Below, piece by piece: positions 1 to 9,361 of a DNA stretch of 64,000 bases (position 1 is the first letter of the stretch; each line of letters opens with the position of its first letter). Where the stretch lies: positions 6,882,001-6,946,000 of the forward strand of contig NZ_AP023396.1 of the NCBI RefSeq assembly GCF_014466955.1, read 5' to 3'. The translations under genes were made by a program, and so were the position numbers. The notes under the pieces are model-generated. The model saw nothing but the letters and a program-made list of their open reading frames with translations. It did not search any database and was not told the origin of the DNA. The stretch is from Nocardia wallacei. GTDB lineage: Bacteria > Actinomycetota > Actinomycetes > Mycobacteriales > Mycobacteriaceae.

Positions 1-904
<904 letters not shown>

Positions 905-912
905 TTACCGGG

Positions 913-1215
913 TCACTTGTCGACGACGGCCAGCAGGTCGCGCGCCGAGAGGATCAGGTACTCCTCGTTGTTGTACTTGATCTCGGTGCCGCCGTACTTC
1001 GAGTAGATGACGACGTCGCCTTCCTTGACGTCCAGCGGGATGCGCTTCTCGCCATCCTCGTCCCACCGGCCGGGGCCGACGGCGACGACGGTGCCCTCCT
1101 GGGGCTTCTCCTTCGCCGTGTCGGGGATGACCAGGCCGGAGGCGGTCGTCGTCTCGGCCTCGTTGGCCTGGACGAGGATCTTGTCCTCGAGCGGCTTGAT
1201 GTTCACGCTCGCCAC
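913..1215 (-). CDS. groES: Co-chaperonin GroES (Hsp10)
   Basis: Ten-kDa lid of the GroEL chamber; 100 residues, the usual length. It starts at a GTG ([16 protein letters not shown]) preceded by AGTGGAGGG at good spacing; a longer in-frame extension upstream lacks family similarity. The mobile loop ([18 protein letters not shown]) and the C-terminal [14 protein letters not shown] segment are typical. First gene of the groES-groEL operon, with a CIRCE element in its promoter, so heat-shock control by HrcA is expected. Confidence 0.97.
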   Translation of the reverse strand: MASVNIKPLEDKILVQANEAETTTASGLVIPDTAKEKPQEGTVVAVGPGRWDEDGEKRIPLDVKEGDVVIYSKYGGTEIKYNNEEYLILSARDLLAVVDK

Positions 1216-1375
1216 GTTGAGCCCTCCACTTTCAGGGGATTCGTCGCGTCCGGGGCGGTTCCCCGGGCGCACGGTTATGGTCACGGTGTTGACCCTGTGC
1301 ATAGCCCCGTCGTCGCGGGTGCCGGGACCCCTGCTCAGTAGTCAAGCGGCACCTGAGCAACATCCGCAGTGCCAC

Positions 1376-1402
1376 CTAGCACTCTATACATGCGAGTGCC
1401 AG
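1376..1402. promoter_or_regulatory. CIRCE element (HrcA operator) of groES-groEL
   Basis: CTAGCACTC, nine bases, then GAGTGCCAG: a near-perfect match to the CIRCE consensus TTAGCACTC-N9-GAGTGCTAA with the exact 9-bp spacer. It overlaps the predicted -10 region of the groES promoter, the expected place for HrcA repression. Confidence 0.9.
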
Positions 1403-1409
1403 CGCTCAA
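1381..1409 (-). promoter_or_regulatory. Predicted groES promoter
   Basis: On the minus strand TTGAGC (1409-1404) is followed after 17 bases by TAGAGT (1386-1381). The -10 lies inside the CIRCE element. About 165 nt of leader would precede the groES GTG. Confidence 0.5.
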
Positions 1410-1425
1410 GAGCGGGCTGTGCTAT

Positions 1426-1548
1426 TTGGCCTCCGCTTCGCTGCGGCGGGTTCTCGGCGCCTGTGTGTCTCGGTTTTCGGGCACCGCTGCTGGCTCCTTC
1501 GTCGCTTCGCAGCGGCGCCCGAAAACCGAGACGCGCCGAAAACCGGGG
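1426..1548 (+). repeat. Interspersed nested inverted repeat, copy A
   Basis: Inner arms at 1468-1490 and 1509-1531 are 23-bp inverted repeats with one mismatch, around an 18-nt loop (TGGCTCCTTCGTCGCTTC). A second, outer inverted repeat (near 1450-1461 against 1534-1545, core GCGCCGAAAACC) brackets them, and a GGCCTCCGCTTCGCTGCG tail precedes. Two more copies lie at 9211-9354 (inverted) and 47261-47377. No ORF or transposase is associated; it resembles a REP/MITE-like element. Confidence 0.85.
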
Positions 1549-1955
1549 TGGTGGTGTAGGGATTGGGATCCGTAGGGGGAGGCGGGTTCGACACGCCGGG
1601 TGGGCGTGCAAATCATCGTTGAAATCTGTAACGTTCCAATAACGGATTGTGACACTATGGACGACGGCTCCGTGATGTTGCGTCCGCCAGTTGCTCGCGC
1701 CGGTTGACGTTCCGTCATGCGAACCGCCGAGTACGACAACACAACTGCTTCACCCCACTCCACCCCGCGCGAACCATCGCGCACGCCTGAGACGAGAGCA
1801 AGACCGCAAGTGATCGGTGGTTGGTCCCGAGACCCGAACGGACGAGGGCCCGGCCGGATCCGCCGCTCGGGCCGTTCGCCATCCATGCGGACGCCCGCGC
1901 TGCCCGTTCGAGATGGTCGGCGACACCGTGACCATCCGCTCGAAGGGAGGTGAAC
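1549..1955. other. Intergenic region upstream of the Hsp70-like gene
   Basis: About 400 bp with no convincing gene. It includes an AT-richer patch around 1610-1665 (TTGAAATCTGTAACG and following) that probably carries the promoter of the gene at 1956. No specific operator was recognised. Confidence 0.4.
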
Positions 1956-3464
1956 ATGCGAACATCCCTCGGCATCTCCGCCGGGAACGAAGTGGTGTGC
2001 TCGGCGCTGGTCGCCACCGCGCCCAACGGCGCTCAGAGTTTCGACTACCGGGTTGTGTCCGCGGACTCCGCGCAGTCCGACCTCGGTGATCTGGTGGCGT
2101 CGTCGATCGAACTGATGACCACGCAGATGCCGGCCCGCGACGTGGTGCATCCGGTGGGCGCGCACACAGCCGGCCTGCCCGCGCTGCACCCCGAGACCGC
2201 CGCCGCACCGCCGGGCGCGATCGCCGTCGCCTACCGCGACCGGGAGCAGGCCGTCGCCATCCGGTCGGCCATCGGCCGCCAGCGCCGCGACGTGCAGCTG
2301 ATTCCCGAAAGCACTGCCGCGCTTACGTATCTGCGCCACACCGGTCTGCTCGACCGGTTCGAGACGGTCGCGATCATCGATCTGGGCGCCTCCGGTATGA
2401 CCGTCACCGTCGCCGATCTCGCCGACGACACCACGCTGCGCTCCGAGCGCACCGCCGCCATCAGCGGCACCGCGGTCGACGAGCTCATCTACCACCATCT
2501 GCTGGACTGTCACTTCGCCCGGCGCGGCACCCGTCCCAACCGCAGCATGCTGATCAATCGCAGCCGCGCGGCCAAGGAGCATCTGTCCATCGCCCCGGCG
2601 GTGACCATCGACCACGTCGCCGGCCAGCCGTTGAAGTTGACGCGCGCCGATTTCGAGGAGCTGATCGCCGATCTGGTGCGCGACGCGGCCGTGTTCGCGG
2701 CCGGAGTGTTCGCCCGCTCGCCGAAGCCGCCCGCGGCGATCGCCGTGATCGGCGGCGGCGCCAACATTCCCACCGTCGTCGCCGGGCTGGACGAGTTGAT
2801 CGACGTCCCGGTGCTCACCGTGCCGGAGCCGGAGGCCGCTACCGCGAAAGGCGCCGCGCTGGTGGCGGATTCGGCGCAACCGTCGGCATTCCCGGTGATC
2901 AGCCTGGGTAGCGACGCGTCCGCGGGTACATTCACCAAGCTGGTCGGCACCCTGGCGGGCGCGGTCGTCGTGGTGGGCCTGGTCGTCGGCTATGGCGTCA
3001 AGGAACTGGTTCCGTCCGCCGACCGCCACGACGTCAGCCCGGTCGGCACCAGCAATACCGCGCAAGTGCCTGTGGCGCCGACACTTTCGACCACCCCCAC
3101 CGGCTCGTCCACCGCACCGGCGGGCCAGTCCCAGCCGGGCCGGGAACCGGCCGCCACCAGCGTGCCCGCGCCGCCGACGGCCACCGGCACGCAGCCGACC
3201 ACCACCACGGTGAATCGCACGCCCAGCACCACCGCACCGCCGCTGCGGCCGGACCCGAACCTCCCCCAGATCCCCCTCCCCGACCTGCCTCGATTACTCG
3301 GCCCGCTCCTGGACACGACCACCCCCGCCCCGGGCCCGACGGTATCCCCCGAGGGGTCGACAACCACAACCCCCACCACCAGCCCCACCCGCGTCCCGCC
3401 CCTCCCCCGCTCCAACTCGGGCTCCGCAGCAGGCGCCGCCGCCACGGTCCAGCCAACCGACTGA
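1956..3464 (+). CDS. Membrane-anchored Hsp70-like (actin-fold) ATPase with Pro/Thr-rich extracytoplasmic tail
   Basis: 502 residues, starting at ATG 1956 behind GGGAGGTG. Residues 1-325 resemble an Hsp70-type nucleotide-binding domain: LIPESTAALTYLR (connect 1), AIIDLGASGMTVTV (phosphate 2) and AVIGGGANIPTVV (adenosine motif). A single hydrophobic segment (LAGAVVVVGLVVGYG, about 331-350) is followed by about 150 residues rich in Thr, Pro and Ser. No substrate-binding domain is visible, so this is not DnaK. Similar Hsp70-like membrane proteins are common in actinobacteria without assigned function. It sits between groES and tsaD, which are direct neighbours in mycobacteria as I recall, and is transcribed the other way. 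Confidence 0.75.
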   Translation: MRTSLGISAGNEVVCSALVATAPNGAQSFDYRVVSADSAQSDLGDLVASSIELMTTQMPARDVVHPVGAHTAGLPALHPETAAAPPGAIAVAYRDREQAVAIRSAIGRQRRDVQLIPESTAALTYLRHTGLLDRFETVAIIDLGASGMTVTVADLADDTTLRSERTAAISGTAVDELIYHHLLDCHFARRGTRPNRSMLINRSRAAKEHLSIAPAVTIDHVAGQPLKLTRADFEELIADLVRDAAVFAAGVFARSPKPPAAIAVIGGGANIPTVVAGLDELIDVPVLTVPEPEAATAKGAALVADSAQPSAFPVISLGSDASAGTFTKLVGTLAGAVVVVGLVVGYGVKELVPSADRHDVSPVGTSNTAQVPVAPTLSTTPTGSSTAPAGQSQPGREPAATSVPAPPTATGTQPTTTTVNRTPSTTAPPLRPDPNLPQIPLPDLPRLLGPLLDTTTPAPGPTVSPEGSTTTTPTTSPTRVPPLPRSNSGSAAGAAATVQPTD

Positions 3465-3610
3465 CCGGCCCGACCCGAGCAACCCGATCCGGGCGCACAG
3501 CCGCCTTCGTCGTCCAGCCCTCGCGGAAGCAACCGACAGCCGCCGTGACCCACCGGCTTCCACTCGAACCCACCAAATTCGACGCGCCCACGGGATTCAC
3601 CGCAGCCCCA

Positions 3611-3917
3611 CCGACGTCAATGCAGCCCACCAGCTTCCGCTCGCGCTCGCCGACATCGACGCAACCCACCAGGACACCGCACGCTCACCCACATCGACAC
3701 AACCCGCCGCGACACCCCGCGCTCGCCGATATCGACGCAACCCACCAGGTCATCGCGTGCTCACCGACATCGACACAACCCGCCGGGACACCGCACCCTC
3801 ACCCACATCGACACAACCCGCCGCGACACCGCACCCTCACCCACATCGACACAACCCGCCGGGACACCGCATGCTCAGCGACATCGGCGCGAGCACGCCG
3901 ACTTCGCCGCACGCTCG
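3611..3917. repeat. Degenerate 37-39 bp minisatellite, about 8 units
   Basis: Head-to-tail units begin at 3611, 3650, 3689, 3726, 3764, 3803, 3841 and 3879, with core CGACATCGACACAACCCGCC and a GCACCCTCAC-type end. It fills most of the space between the convergent stops at 3464 and 4030. It is open in one plus frame (Thr/Pro/His-rich peptide), but there is no ribosome-binding site and no recognisable protein, so I treat it as non-coding. The flanks 3465-3610 and 3918-4029 show nothing else. Confidence 0.8.
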
Positions 3918-4029
3918 CCCGGATGGGCGCGGCCCCGGCGGCTCGACGCAATCGCCGGGGATCGATGTGGCGTCGCTGTTCGATGCGGGCCCACCGGTTT
4001 TCCGCGGCACCGGTGGGTGTGGCGGTGGG

Positions 4030-5082
4030 TCAGCGGAGTTGGCTGGTGGAGACGGGGAGGCCGGGGTCGGTGGCTACGGTGAGGGGAGACGGTTTGGCGC
4101 CGCCCGCGATGACGTGGGCGCCGAGGGTCGCGATCATGACGCCGTTGTCGGTGCAGAGGCGGGGCTTGGGTACGCGCAGGGTGATATCGGCTGCGGCGCA
4201 GCGTTCCTCGGCCATCGAGCGGATGCGTGAGTTCGCGGTGGCGCCGCCGCCGAGTACCAAGGTGTCGACGCCGACATCCCGGGCGGCGCGAATCGCCTTG
4301 GCGGTGAGCACATCCGCGACCGATTCCTGGAACGAGGCCGCGATATCGGCGATGGGCAGTTCGGAACCCGTCCGCTGGGCGGCCTCGACATAGCGGGCGA
4401 CGGCGGTCTTCAATCCGGAGAAGGAGAAGTCGTAGCGCGGATCGCGGGGACCGGTCATGCCGCGCGGGAACATGATGGCGGTCGGATCGCCGTGCGTGGC
4501 AGCGGCATCCAGCGCCGGGCCGCCGGGGAAGCCGAGCCCGAGCAGCCGCGCCACCTTGTCGAACGCCTCCCCCGCGGCGTCGTCGACCGTGCTGCCGAGT
4601 TCCACGATCGGCTCGGCGAGGTCGGTCACCCGCAGCAGATGGGTGTGTCCGCCGGAGACCAGCAGCGCCACGCACGGCGGCATGGGGCCGTGCTCGAGGG
4701 TGTCCACGGCGACGTGGCCACCGAGATGGTTCAACGCGTACAGGGGGATATCCCACGCCGCCGCATAGGCTTTCGCCGCAGCCACCCCGACCAGCAGCGC
4801 CCCGGCCAGGCCGGGTCCGATGGTCACCGCCAGCGCGTCGGGTTTGGCGACGCCCGCGGCCGACAGCGCCCGCCGCATCGCGGGCACGATCGCCTCCAGA
4901 TGGGCCCGCGACGCGATCTCCGGCACCACGCCGCCGAACCGCGCGTGCTGATCGACACTGGAAGCCACCTCGTCGGCGAGCAGCTCGCAGCTGCCCTTCC
5001 CCTCCTCGGTCGCGCTGGGATGCCACCGGACGATGCCGACTCCGGTTTCGTCACACGAGCTTTCGATGCCCATGACGATCAT
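4030..5082 (-). CDS. tsaD: tRNA threonylcarbamoyladenosine (t6A) synthase, catalytic subunit TsaD
   Basis: Transfers threonylcarbamoyl from TC-AMP to A37 of ANN-decoding tRNAs, working with TsaB and TsaE encoded just upstream. 350 residues starting [16 protein letters not shown], with the metal-binding HLGGH motif near residue 115 and the nucleotide-binding VSGGHTHLL and [10 protein letters not shown] segments. The ATG at 5082 overlaps the rimI stop in an ATGA, indicating translational coupling. Last gene of the alr-hydrolase-tsaE-tsaB-rimI-tsaD cluster. Confidence 0.97.
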   Translation of the reverse strand: MIVMGIESSCDETGVGIVRWHPSATEEGKGSCELLADEVASSVDQHARFGGVVPEIASRAHLEAIVPAMRRALSAAGVAKPDALAVTIGPGLAGALLVGVAAAKAYAAAWDIPLYALNHLGGHVAVDTLEHGPMPPCVALLVSGGHTHLLRVTDLAEPIVELGSTVDDAAGEAFDKVARLLGLGFPGGPALDAAATHGDPTAIMFPRGMTGPRDPRYDFSFSGLKTAVARYVEAAQRTGSELPIADIAASFQESVADVLTAKAIRAARDVGVDTLVLGGGATANSRIRSMAEERCAAADITLRVPKPRLCTDNGVMIATLGAHVIAGGAKPSPLTVATDPGLPVSTSQLR

Positions 5083-5606
5083 GACAGGACCTCTGAGTTG
5101 TGCGCGGAATCCGGCTGCGGGAAGCCCGTCATCGCAGGACGGCGCATGGTGAACGCGTCGGCGCCGCTGGGCTGGTAGTAGTTCTTGCGCAGCCCGATGA
5201 TGTGGAAGCCGTGCTTCTCGTACAGCGCGATGGCGGGTGCGTTGTCGGTGCGGACCTCGAGAAAGACCGGGCCGCCGCGCCTTCCGGCCTCCACCAGCAG
5301 CGCGCGCAGCAGCACGGTGCCGATTCCGGCGCGGTGCACCCCCGGATCGACGCCGATGGTGTGCACCTCCGCCTCGGGATGTTCCACGGTGCCCAGCAGC
5401 GCGATGCCCGCGTAGCCGACCATGCGGCCGTTCGCGTCGCGGGCCACCACATAGCGGTTGTGCGTGCCGGCCAGCTCCGACCGGAAGGCCACCTCGGGCC
5501 ACGGATCATCCTCGGGGAACAACAACGTCTCGAGTTCCGCGCAGCGCGCGATGTCGGCCGGGCCCATCGGTTCGACGGTGACGCCCGGTCTATCCGCCGT
5601 GGTCAT
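5079..5606 (-). CDS. rimI: Ribosomal-protein-alanine N-acetyltransferase RimI (GNAT family)
   Basis: 175 residues. GNAT fold with the acetyl-CoA loop [11 protein letters not shown] near residues 93-103 (R/Q-x-x-G-x-G/A form) and C-terminal [18 protein letters not shown], typical of RimI, which acetylates the N-terminal alanine of S18 and other proteins. Start and stop both overlap neighbours by 4 nt (ATGA with tsaB and tsaD), so the three genes form a tight coupled unit. Confidence 0.93.
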   Translation of the reverse strand: MTTADRPGVTVEPMGPADIARCAELETLLFPEDDPWPEVAFRSELAGTHNRYVVARDANGRMVGYAGIALLGTVEHPEAEVHTIGVDPGVHRAGIGTVLLRALLVEAGRRGGPVFLEVRTDNAPAIALYEKHGFHIIGLRKNYYQPSGADAFTMRRPAMTGFPQPDSAHNSEVLS

Positions 5607-6301
5607 GACACCGCCTGATAGCTGCGTTCGACGGCGTCGGGGCGGCGCAGGTACAGCGGCACCAGCGGTTCGGCGGGCGCGCCCGACAGCACCTCGGTGG
5701 CGGCGCAGCGCACCAGCCCCGCCGGTGACGGCGTCTCCACCGGGAGCACCGGCAGGTCGAAGAAGTCGACGTGCGAGGCGGATCCGGCGATCACGGTCGA
5801 CTCGCGCGTTTCGAGATCGACGGGCTTGCACACGCCCGGACCGGCCACCCGCTCCACGGCCTGCGTGCCGGAACCGGCATCCGGGCGGATGCGGTAGCGC
5901 GCCCAGTACACCTCGCGGCGACGGGCGTCGGTGACCACCAGCAACTCGGATTCGGCGGCGGTGATCTCCTGCCACGCGTCGGCGGCGATCGCGTCGAGAC
6001 TGCACACGCCGTACACCGGCAGGCCGAGGGCGTCACCGAACGCCGCGGCGGTCGCCATCCCGACGCGCAGCCCGGTGAACGGGCCCGGGCCGATGCCGAC
6101 GACGACCGCACCGAGGTCGGCGCGCGAACGGCCCGCCGCGTCCAGGCATTCCAGGATCTGCGGCGTCAGCACCTCGTTGTGGGCGCGCGCGTCCACGGTC
6201 ACGCGGGTGGCGAGGGTGTGGACCCGCGCGGCGGGCCCCTCCAGCTCCACCAGTCCTGCTGTAACGGCAGGTGTCGCGGTGTCGACAGCGAGTACAAGCA
6301 T
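5603..6301 (-). CDS. tsaB: t6A biosynthesis dimerisation protein TsaB
   Basis: 232 residues, starting MLVLAVDTATPAVTAGLVE. Non-catalytic paralogue of TsaD that binds it and TsaE. Shows the family segments HNEVLTPQI and GIGPGPFTGLRVGMA. The C-terminal half is short and divergent, as is usual. 68 nt separate it from tsaE upstream; it overlaps rimI downstream by 4 nt. Confidence 0.95.
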   Translation of the reverse strand: MLVLAVDTATPAVTAGLVELEGPAARVHTLATRVTVDARAHNEVLTPQILECLDAAGRSRADLGAVVVGIGPGPFTGLRVGMATAAAFGDALGLPVYGVCSLDAIAADAWQEITAAESELLVVTDARRREVYWARYRIRPDAGSGTQAVERVAGPGVCKPVDLETRESTVIAGSASHVDFFDLPVLPVETPSPAGLVRCAATEVLSGAPAEPLVPLYLRRPDAVERSYQAVS

Positions 6302-6369
6302 GATTGGGTCAACGATACCGGTTGGTCACCTTCGCATCGGCACCCCGCCGCCCGGTTCGCGACCCGGGT

Positions 6370-6816
6370 TCAGGTCGGACTCACCCATTCCCAGGTGGCC
6401 GTGCGGGTGTCGGATTCGGGCTCGCGGCGCAGGAGGACGCGCAGGTGGCGATCGGCGAGATGTTCGACCACGCCGAGGCCCCATTCGACTACGACCACGG
6501 CGTCGTCCAGGTCGGTGTCGAGATCGAGGGCGTCCAGTTCGTCCAGATCGCCGCCGAGTCGGTACGCGTCGACGTGCACGAGGGCGATCGCGCCCGGGCG
6601 GGGCCCGGCCCGGTGCTGGCGGGCGATGATGAAAGTCGGTGAGCTGACTCGTCCTTCGACGCCGAGCCCGGCCGCGATGCCGCGGGTGAGCGCGGTCTTG
6701 CCGGCGCCCAGCGGGCCGTCCAGCACCACCAGATCACCGGCGCGCAGGTCGGCCGCCAGCTCGCGGCCCAGGGCCTCGGTGTCCTCGACGGTCGGCAGGA
6801 TCCGCTGGTCAGCCAC
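6370..6816 (-). CDS. tsaE: t6A biosynthesis ATPase TsaE
   Basis: 148 residues. P-loop ATPase that activates the TsaBD complex. Walker A is GPLGAGKT near residue 39, with SPTFII downstream and HVDAYRL typical of the family (usually HxDxYR). Its start overlaps the preceding hydrolase gene by 8 nt. Confidence 0.96.
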   Translation of the reverse strand: MADQRILPTVEDTEALGRELAADLRAGDLVVLDGPLGAGKTALTRGIAAGLGVEGRVSSPTFIIARQHRAGPRPGAIALVHVDAYRLGGDLDELDALDLDTDLDDAVVVVEWGLGVVEHLADRHLRVLLRREPESDTRTATWEWVSPT

Positions 6817-7909
6817 GGGCGGCCTCGCGACCGGTGCGTCGGGTGCCGAGCAGCCCGCTGCGCAGCAGCAGGCGATCCAGCGCGGCGTTGACCAGGTCCG
6901 GGTACTGCAGGTGCACCATGTGGGCGGCGTCGGTGACGCGGACGAGGTCGGCGTCGGGCAGCCGTGCGGCCAGCGCCCGGGAATTGCGGAACGGGATCAC
7001 CCGGTCGTGCACGCCGCCGAGCACCAGGGCGGGGCGCGGGGCCAGGGTCGGCAGCGCGGCCGATTCGTCGTGCAGCTCCAGGGCTTTCAGGAATTTCACG
7101 ATCGTCTCGACAGGGGTGCGGTCGATCATCGAGGTGGTGAACCGGGACAGGGTCGGGCTCACGTCGCCGTGGAACGAACTCACGTGCAGGATCGGCGTGA
7201 TCACATGACGCGCGGTGACGCGGCCCGCCTGCACCAGCGCCGGCGCGACGCGGGCGGCGACCCGGAACCCGTCGATCGCGGGCGTACGCAGCAACTGCGC
7301 GACACCGGCGGAACTGACCTCGGCGGCCGTCGTCGAGAGCAGTGCGACCGCCCGGACCCGGCGCTGGAACAACCGCGGGAACTGCGCCGCGGCCGCCAGG
7401 ACCGCCATGCCGCCCATGGAATGGCCCACCAGCAGCAGCGGTCCGGTCGGTGCGCGCTGTTCGAGCACCGCGGCGAGGTCACGTCCCAGCTGCGGGACGA
7501 TGCAGCTGGGGTCGTCCGGCGCGCCGGAGCGGCCGTGCCCGCGCAGATCGAAGAAGACCAGCCGGACCTCGGGGCCCCAGAGCTTTTCGAGGTCGCGGCG
7601 CTGAAAGTGGAACGACTCCATGCTGTTGCAGAAGCCGTGCACGAAAACCGCTGTGGCCGGGGCCTTCTCGGGACCGCACTCGCGCACGGCCAGCTCCACC
7701 CCGTCGTCGGTGCGCACCGTGGCGGCGCGGTCGCGTTCCAGCAGTGTGAAGTCCTCGTCGCGCAGTTCGTCGCGGTGGGCCGGCCAGCGCACCGCGGAAC
7801 CCATGCGGCGCAGCGCGTGTGCACCCGCCAACGCGCCCATCGCCCCGGCGGCCGCCACGCCGCCGCGCCACGCCGTCACCCGAAAACCATGCGGCCGTTC
7901 GGTTTTCAT
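6809..7909 (-). CDS. Alpha/beta-hydrolase fold protein, probably membrane-associated
   Basis: 366 residues. A hydrophobic N-terminal stretch (residues 12-30, AWRGGVAAAGAMGALAGA) precedes a complete hydrolase core: nucleophile elbow GHSMGG, acid in GGVHDRVIP and histidine in DAAHMVHL. ATG 7909 overlaps the alr stop by one base (TGATG), which fixes the start. A hydrolase between alr and tsaE is common in this actinobacterial cluster. The substrate cannot be told; lipase/esterase or epoxide-hydrolase-type chemistry is possible. Confidence 0.85.
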   Translation of the reverse strand: MKTERPHGFRVTAWRGGVAAAGAMGALAGAHALRRMGSAVRWPAHRDELRDEDFTLLERDRAATVRTDDGVELAVRECGPEKAPATAVFVHGFCNSMESFHFQRRDLEKLWGPEVRLVFFDLRGHGRSGAPDDPSCIVPQLGRDLAAVLEQRAPTGPLLLVGHSMGGMAVLAAAAQFPRLFQRRVRAVALLSTTAAEVSSAGVAQLLRTPAIDGFRVAARVAPALVQAGRVTARHVITPILHVSSFHGDVSPTLSRFTTSMIDRTPVETIVKFLKALELHDESAALPTLAPRPALVLGGVHDRVIPFRNSRALAARLPDADLVRVTDAAHMVHLQYPDLVNAALDRLLLRSGLLGTRRTGREAARG

Positions 7910-9078
7910 CAGACACCCCCTTGTCGTGCGACATCGCCCACATAGCGTCGCACGACCCTGCCCCGGGGGGAACAGACGATCTCGTAGTGGATGGTGCCGA
8001 GCAGGTCGGCCCAGTGTTGCGGATGCGGTCGGCCCGGACCGAACAGCACGGCCGTATCGCCCTCGCGGACGCCGTCGGTGTTGTCGCCGAGGTCGACCAC
8101 CAGCTGGTCCATGCAGACGCGCCCGACGTTGGGATAGAGCCGGTCGCCGATGCGGACCGCGATGCGCCCGCCCAGCGGGCGGAACACACCGTCGGCATAG
8201 CCCGCCGGGATCAGCGCGACCGTCGTGGCGCGGGGCGCGACCCACTCGTGGCCGTAGGACACGCCCTCGCCCTCCGCGACCGGTTTGACGAGCGCGACCC
8301 GGGCCTGGAACGTCATGGCCGGGCGCAGCCCGAAGTCGGAGATCTCCGGCACCGGCGACAGCCCGTAAGCGGCGATGCCCGGCCGCACCATGTCGAAGGC
8401 CAGGTCCGGCCGGGTCAGGGTGGCCGCCGAATTGGCCAGGTGCACCAGTTCGGGTTCGAGGCCGTGTTCCTTCGCCACGGCGATGGCGTCCAGGAACCGG
8501 TCGCGCTGCATGTCGATCGCCGGATGCTGCGGTTCGTCGGCCCGCGCGAGATGGGAGAACAGCGCCCGGAACCGCACCACCCGCTCGTCGACCAGTTGCC
8601 GTAGCAATCCGAGGACCTGCGGGTATTCGGCGCCGGAGACGCCGTTGCGGTTCAGCCCCGTATCCACCTTCACGGTCACGGTCGCGGTGGTGCCGGTGGC
8701 GCGCGCGGCGCGCTCGACCGCCCGCAGATGCGCCACCGAGGACACGCCGATCTCGATGTCGGCGGTGACGGCCGCGGCGTAGTCGGCATCCGAGGTGTTG
8801 AGCCAGCTCAGGATCGGAGCATCGATCCCGGCGGCGCGCAGCTGCAGCGCCTCGGCGACGGTGGTGACGCCGAGTTCGGCAGCGCCCGCCGCCAGCGCGG
8901 CCCGCGCCACCGGCACCGCGCCATGGTTGTACCCATCGGCCTTGACCACGACCATGACAGCGGCTCCCCCCGCGTGATCGGCCAGCACCCGCACGTTGTG
9001 CGCGATGGCGTCCAGATCGACGACGGTTTCCACCTGCGGGTCAGCACTACTCACAGCTACCGATCCTGCCACTGGCAC
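7909..9078 (-). CDS. alr: Alanine racemase
   Basis: PLP enzyme converting L- to D-alanine for peptidoglycan; 389 residues, close to the usual 370-390. The PLP-binding lysine is in [11 protein letters not shown] near residue 46 and the catalytic tyrosine in GVSYGHEW. It is the first gene of the operon running down to tsaD, so cell-wall precursor supply and t6A tRNA modification are co-transcribed here. The start is taken at ATG 9078; a GTG about seven codons in is also possible. Confidence 0.96.
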   Translation of the reverse strand: MPVAGSVAVSSADPQVETVVDLDAIAHNVRVLADHAGGAAVMVVVKADGYNHGAVPVARAALAAGAAELGVTTVAEALQLRAAGIDAPILSWLNTSDADYAAAVTADIEIGVSSVAHLRAVERAARATGTTATVTVKVDTGLNRNGVSGAEYPQVLGLLRQLVDERVVRFRALFSHLARADEPQHPAIDMQRDRFLDAIAVAKEHGLEPELVHLANSAATLTRPDLAFDMVRPGIAAYGLSPVPEISDFGLRPAMTFQARVALVKPVAEGEGVSYGHEWVAPRATTVALIPAGYADGVFRPLGGRIAVRIGDRLYPNVGRVCMDQLVVDLGDNTDGVREGDTAVLFGPGRPHPQHWADLLGTIHYEIVCSPRGRVVRRYVGDVARQGGV

Positions 9079-9118
9079 AGATCCGCCGAGCAGCGGCTTC
9101 CCGAGCAGAAATCACCCC

Positions 9119-9149
9119 TTGCTTGGAGCGCACTCCAACCAACTAGCGT
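9119..9149 (+). promoter_or_regulatory. MerR-type promoter with 19-bp spacer and palindromic operator
   Basis: TTGCTT (9119-9124) and TAGCGT (9144-9149) are separated by exactly 19 bp. A perfect 6-4-6 palindrome, TTGGAGCGCACTCCAA (9123-9138), begins at the end of the -35 and lies in the spacer. Overlong spacers with a CTTGGAG...CTCCAAG palindrome are the hallmark of MerR-family (AdhR/NmlR-like) control. No merR gene is adjacent, so the regulator would act in trans. Confidence 0.65.
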
Positions 9150-9210
9150 GGACCAAGCGAACAACGAACAGCGGCCAGTCCCTAAGGGCCAACCCACACG
9201 CAACCACAAC

Positions 9211-9354
9211 GGTTTTCGGCGCGGCTCGGTTTTCGGGTACCGCTGCGCAAGCGACGAAGGAGCAAGCAGCGGCACCCGAAAACCGAGCCACAGGGCGCCG
9301 AAAACCCGCCGGAGCGAAGCGGAGGCCAAACACGCAGCAGCGAAGCGGAGGCAG
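9211..9354 (-). repeat. Interspersed nested inverted repeat, copy B (inverted)
   Basis: Inner arms 9223-9246 and 9266-9289 (24 bp, one mismatch), loop of 19 nt matching the loop of the other copies on the opposite strand, and outer arms 9211-9222 and 9295-9306. The GCCTCCGCTTCGCT-type tail is present twice (around 9311-9326 and 9338-9352, reverse orientation). It lies in the leader of the gene at 9362, and its end supplies that gene's GGAGG. Confidence 0.88.
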
Positions 9355-9361
9355 AAAACAC

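Noticed and set aside
1426..1548. CRISPR repeat or complete insertion sequence
   Set aside because: Single nested palindrome per site, no regular spacers, no transposase ORF and no obvious target-site duplications.
1422..3065. Long minus-strand reading frame opposite the Hsp70-like gene
   Set aside because: It has no recognisable domain, runs through the repeat element, and mirrors a gene with clear Hsp70 motifs on the other strand.
3545..4393. Plus-strand frame through the 38-bp minisatellite encoding a Thr/Pro/His-rich peptide
   Set aside because: No ribosome-binding site, unit lengths of 37-39 bp break the frame periodicity, and its second half is antisense to tsaD.
5771..7945. Very long plus-strand reading frame opposite tsaB, tsaE and the hydrolase
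   Set aside because: It is a high-GC antisense shadow: Arg/His/Gly-rich, without a ribosome-binding site or family similarity, and it crosses three well-supported genes.
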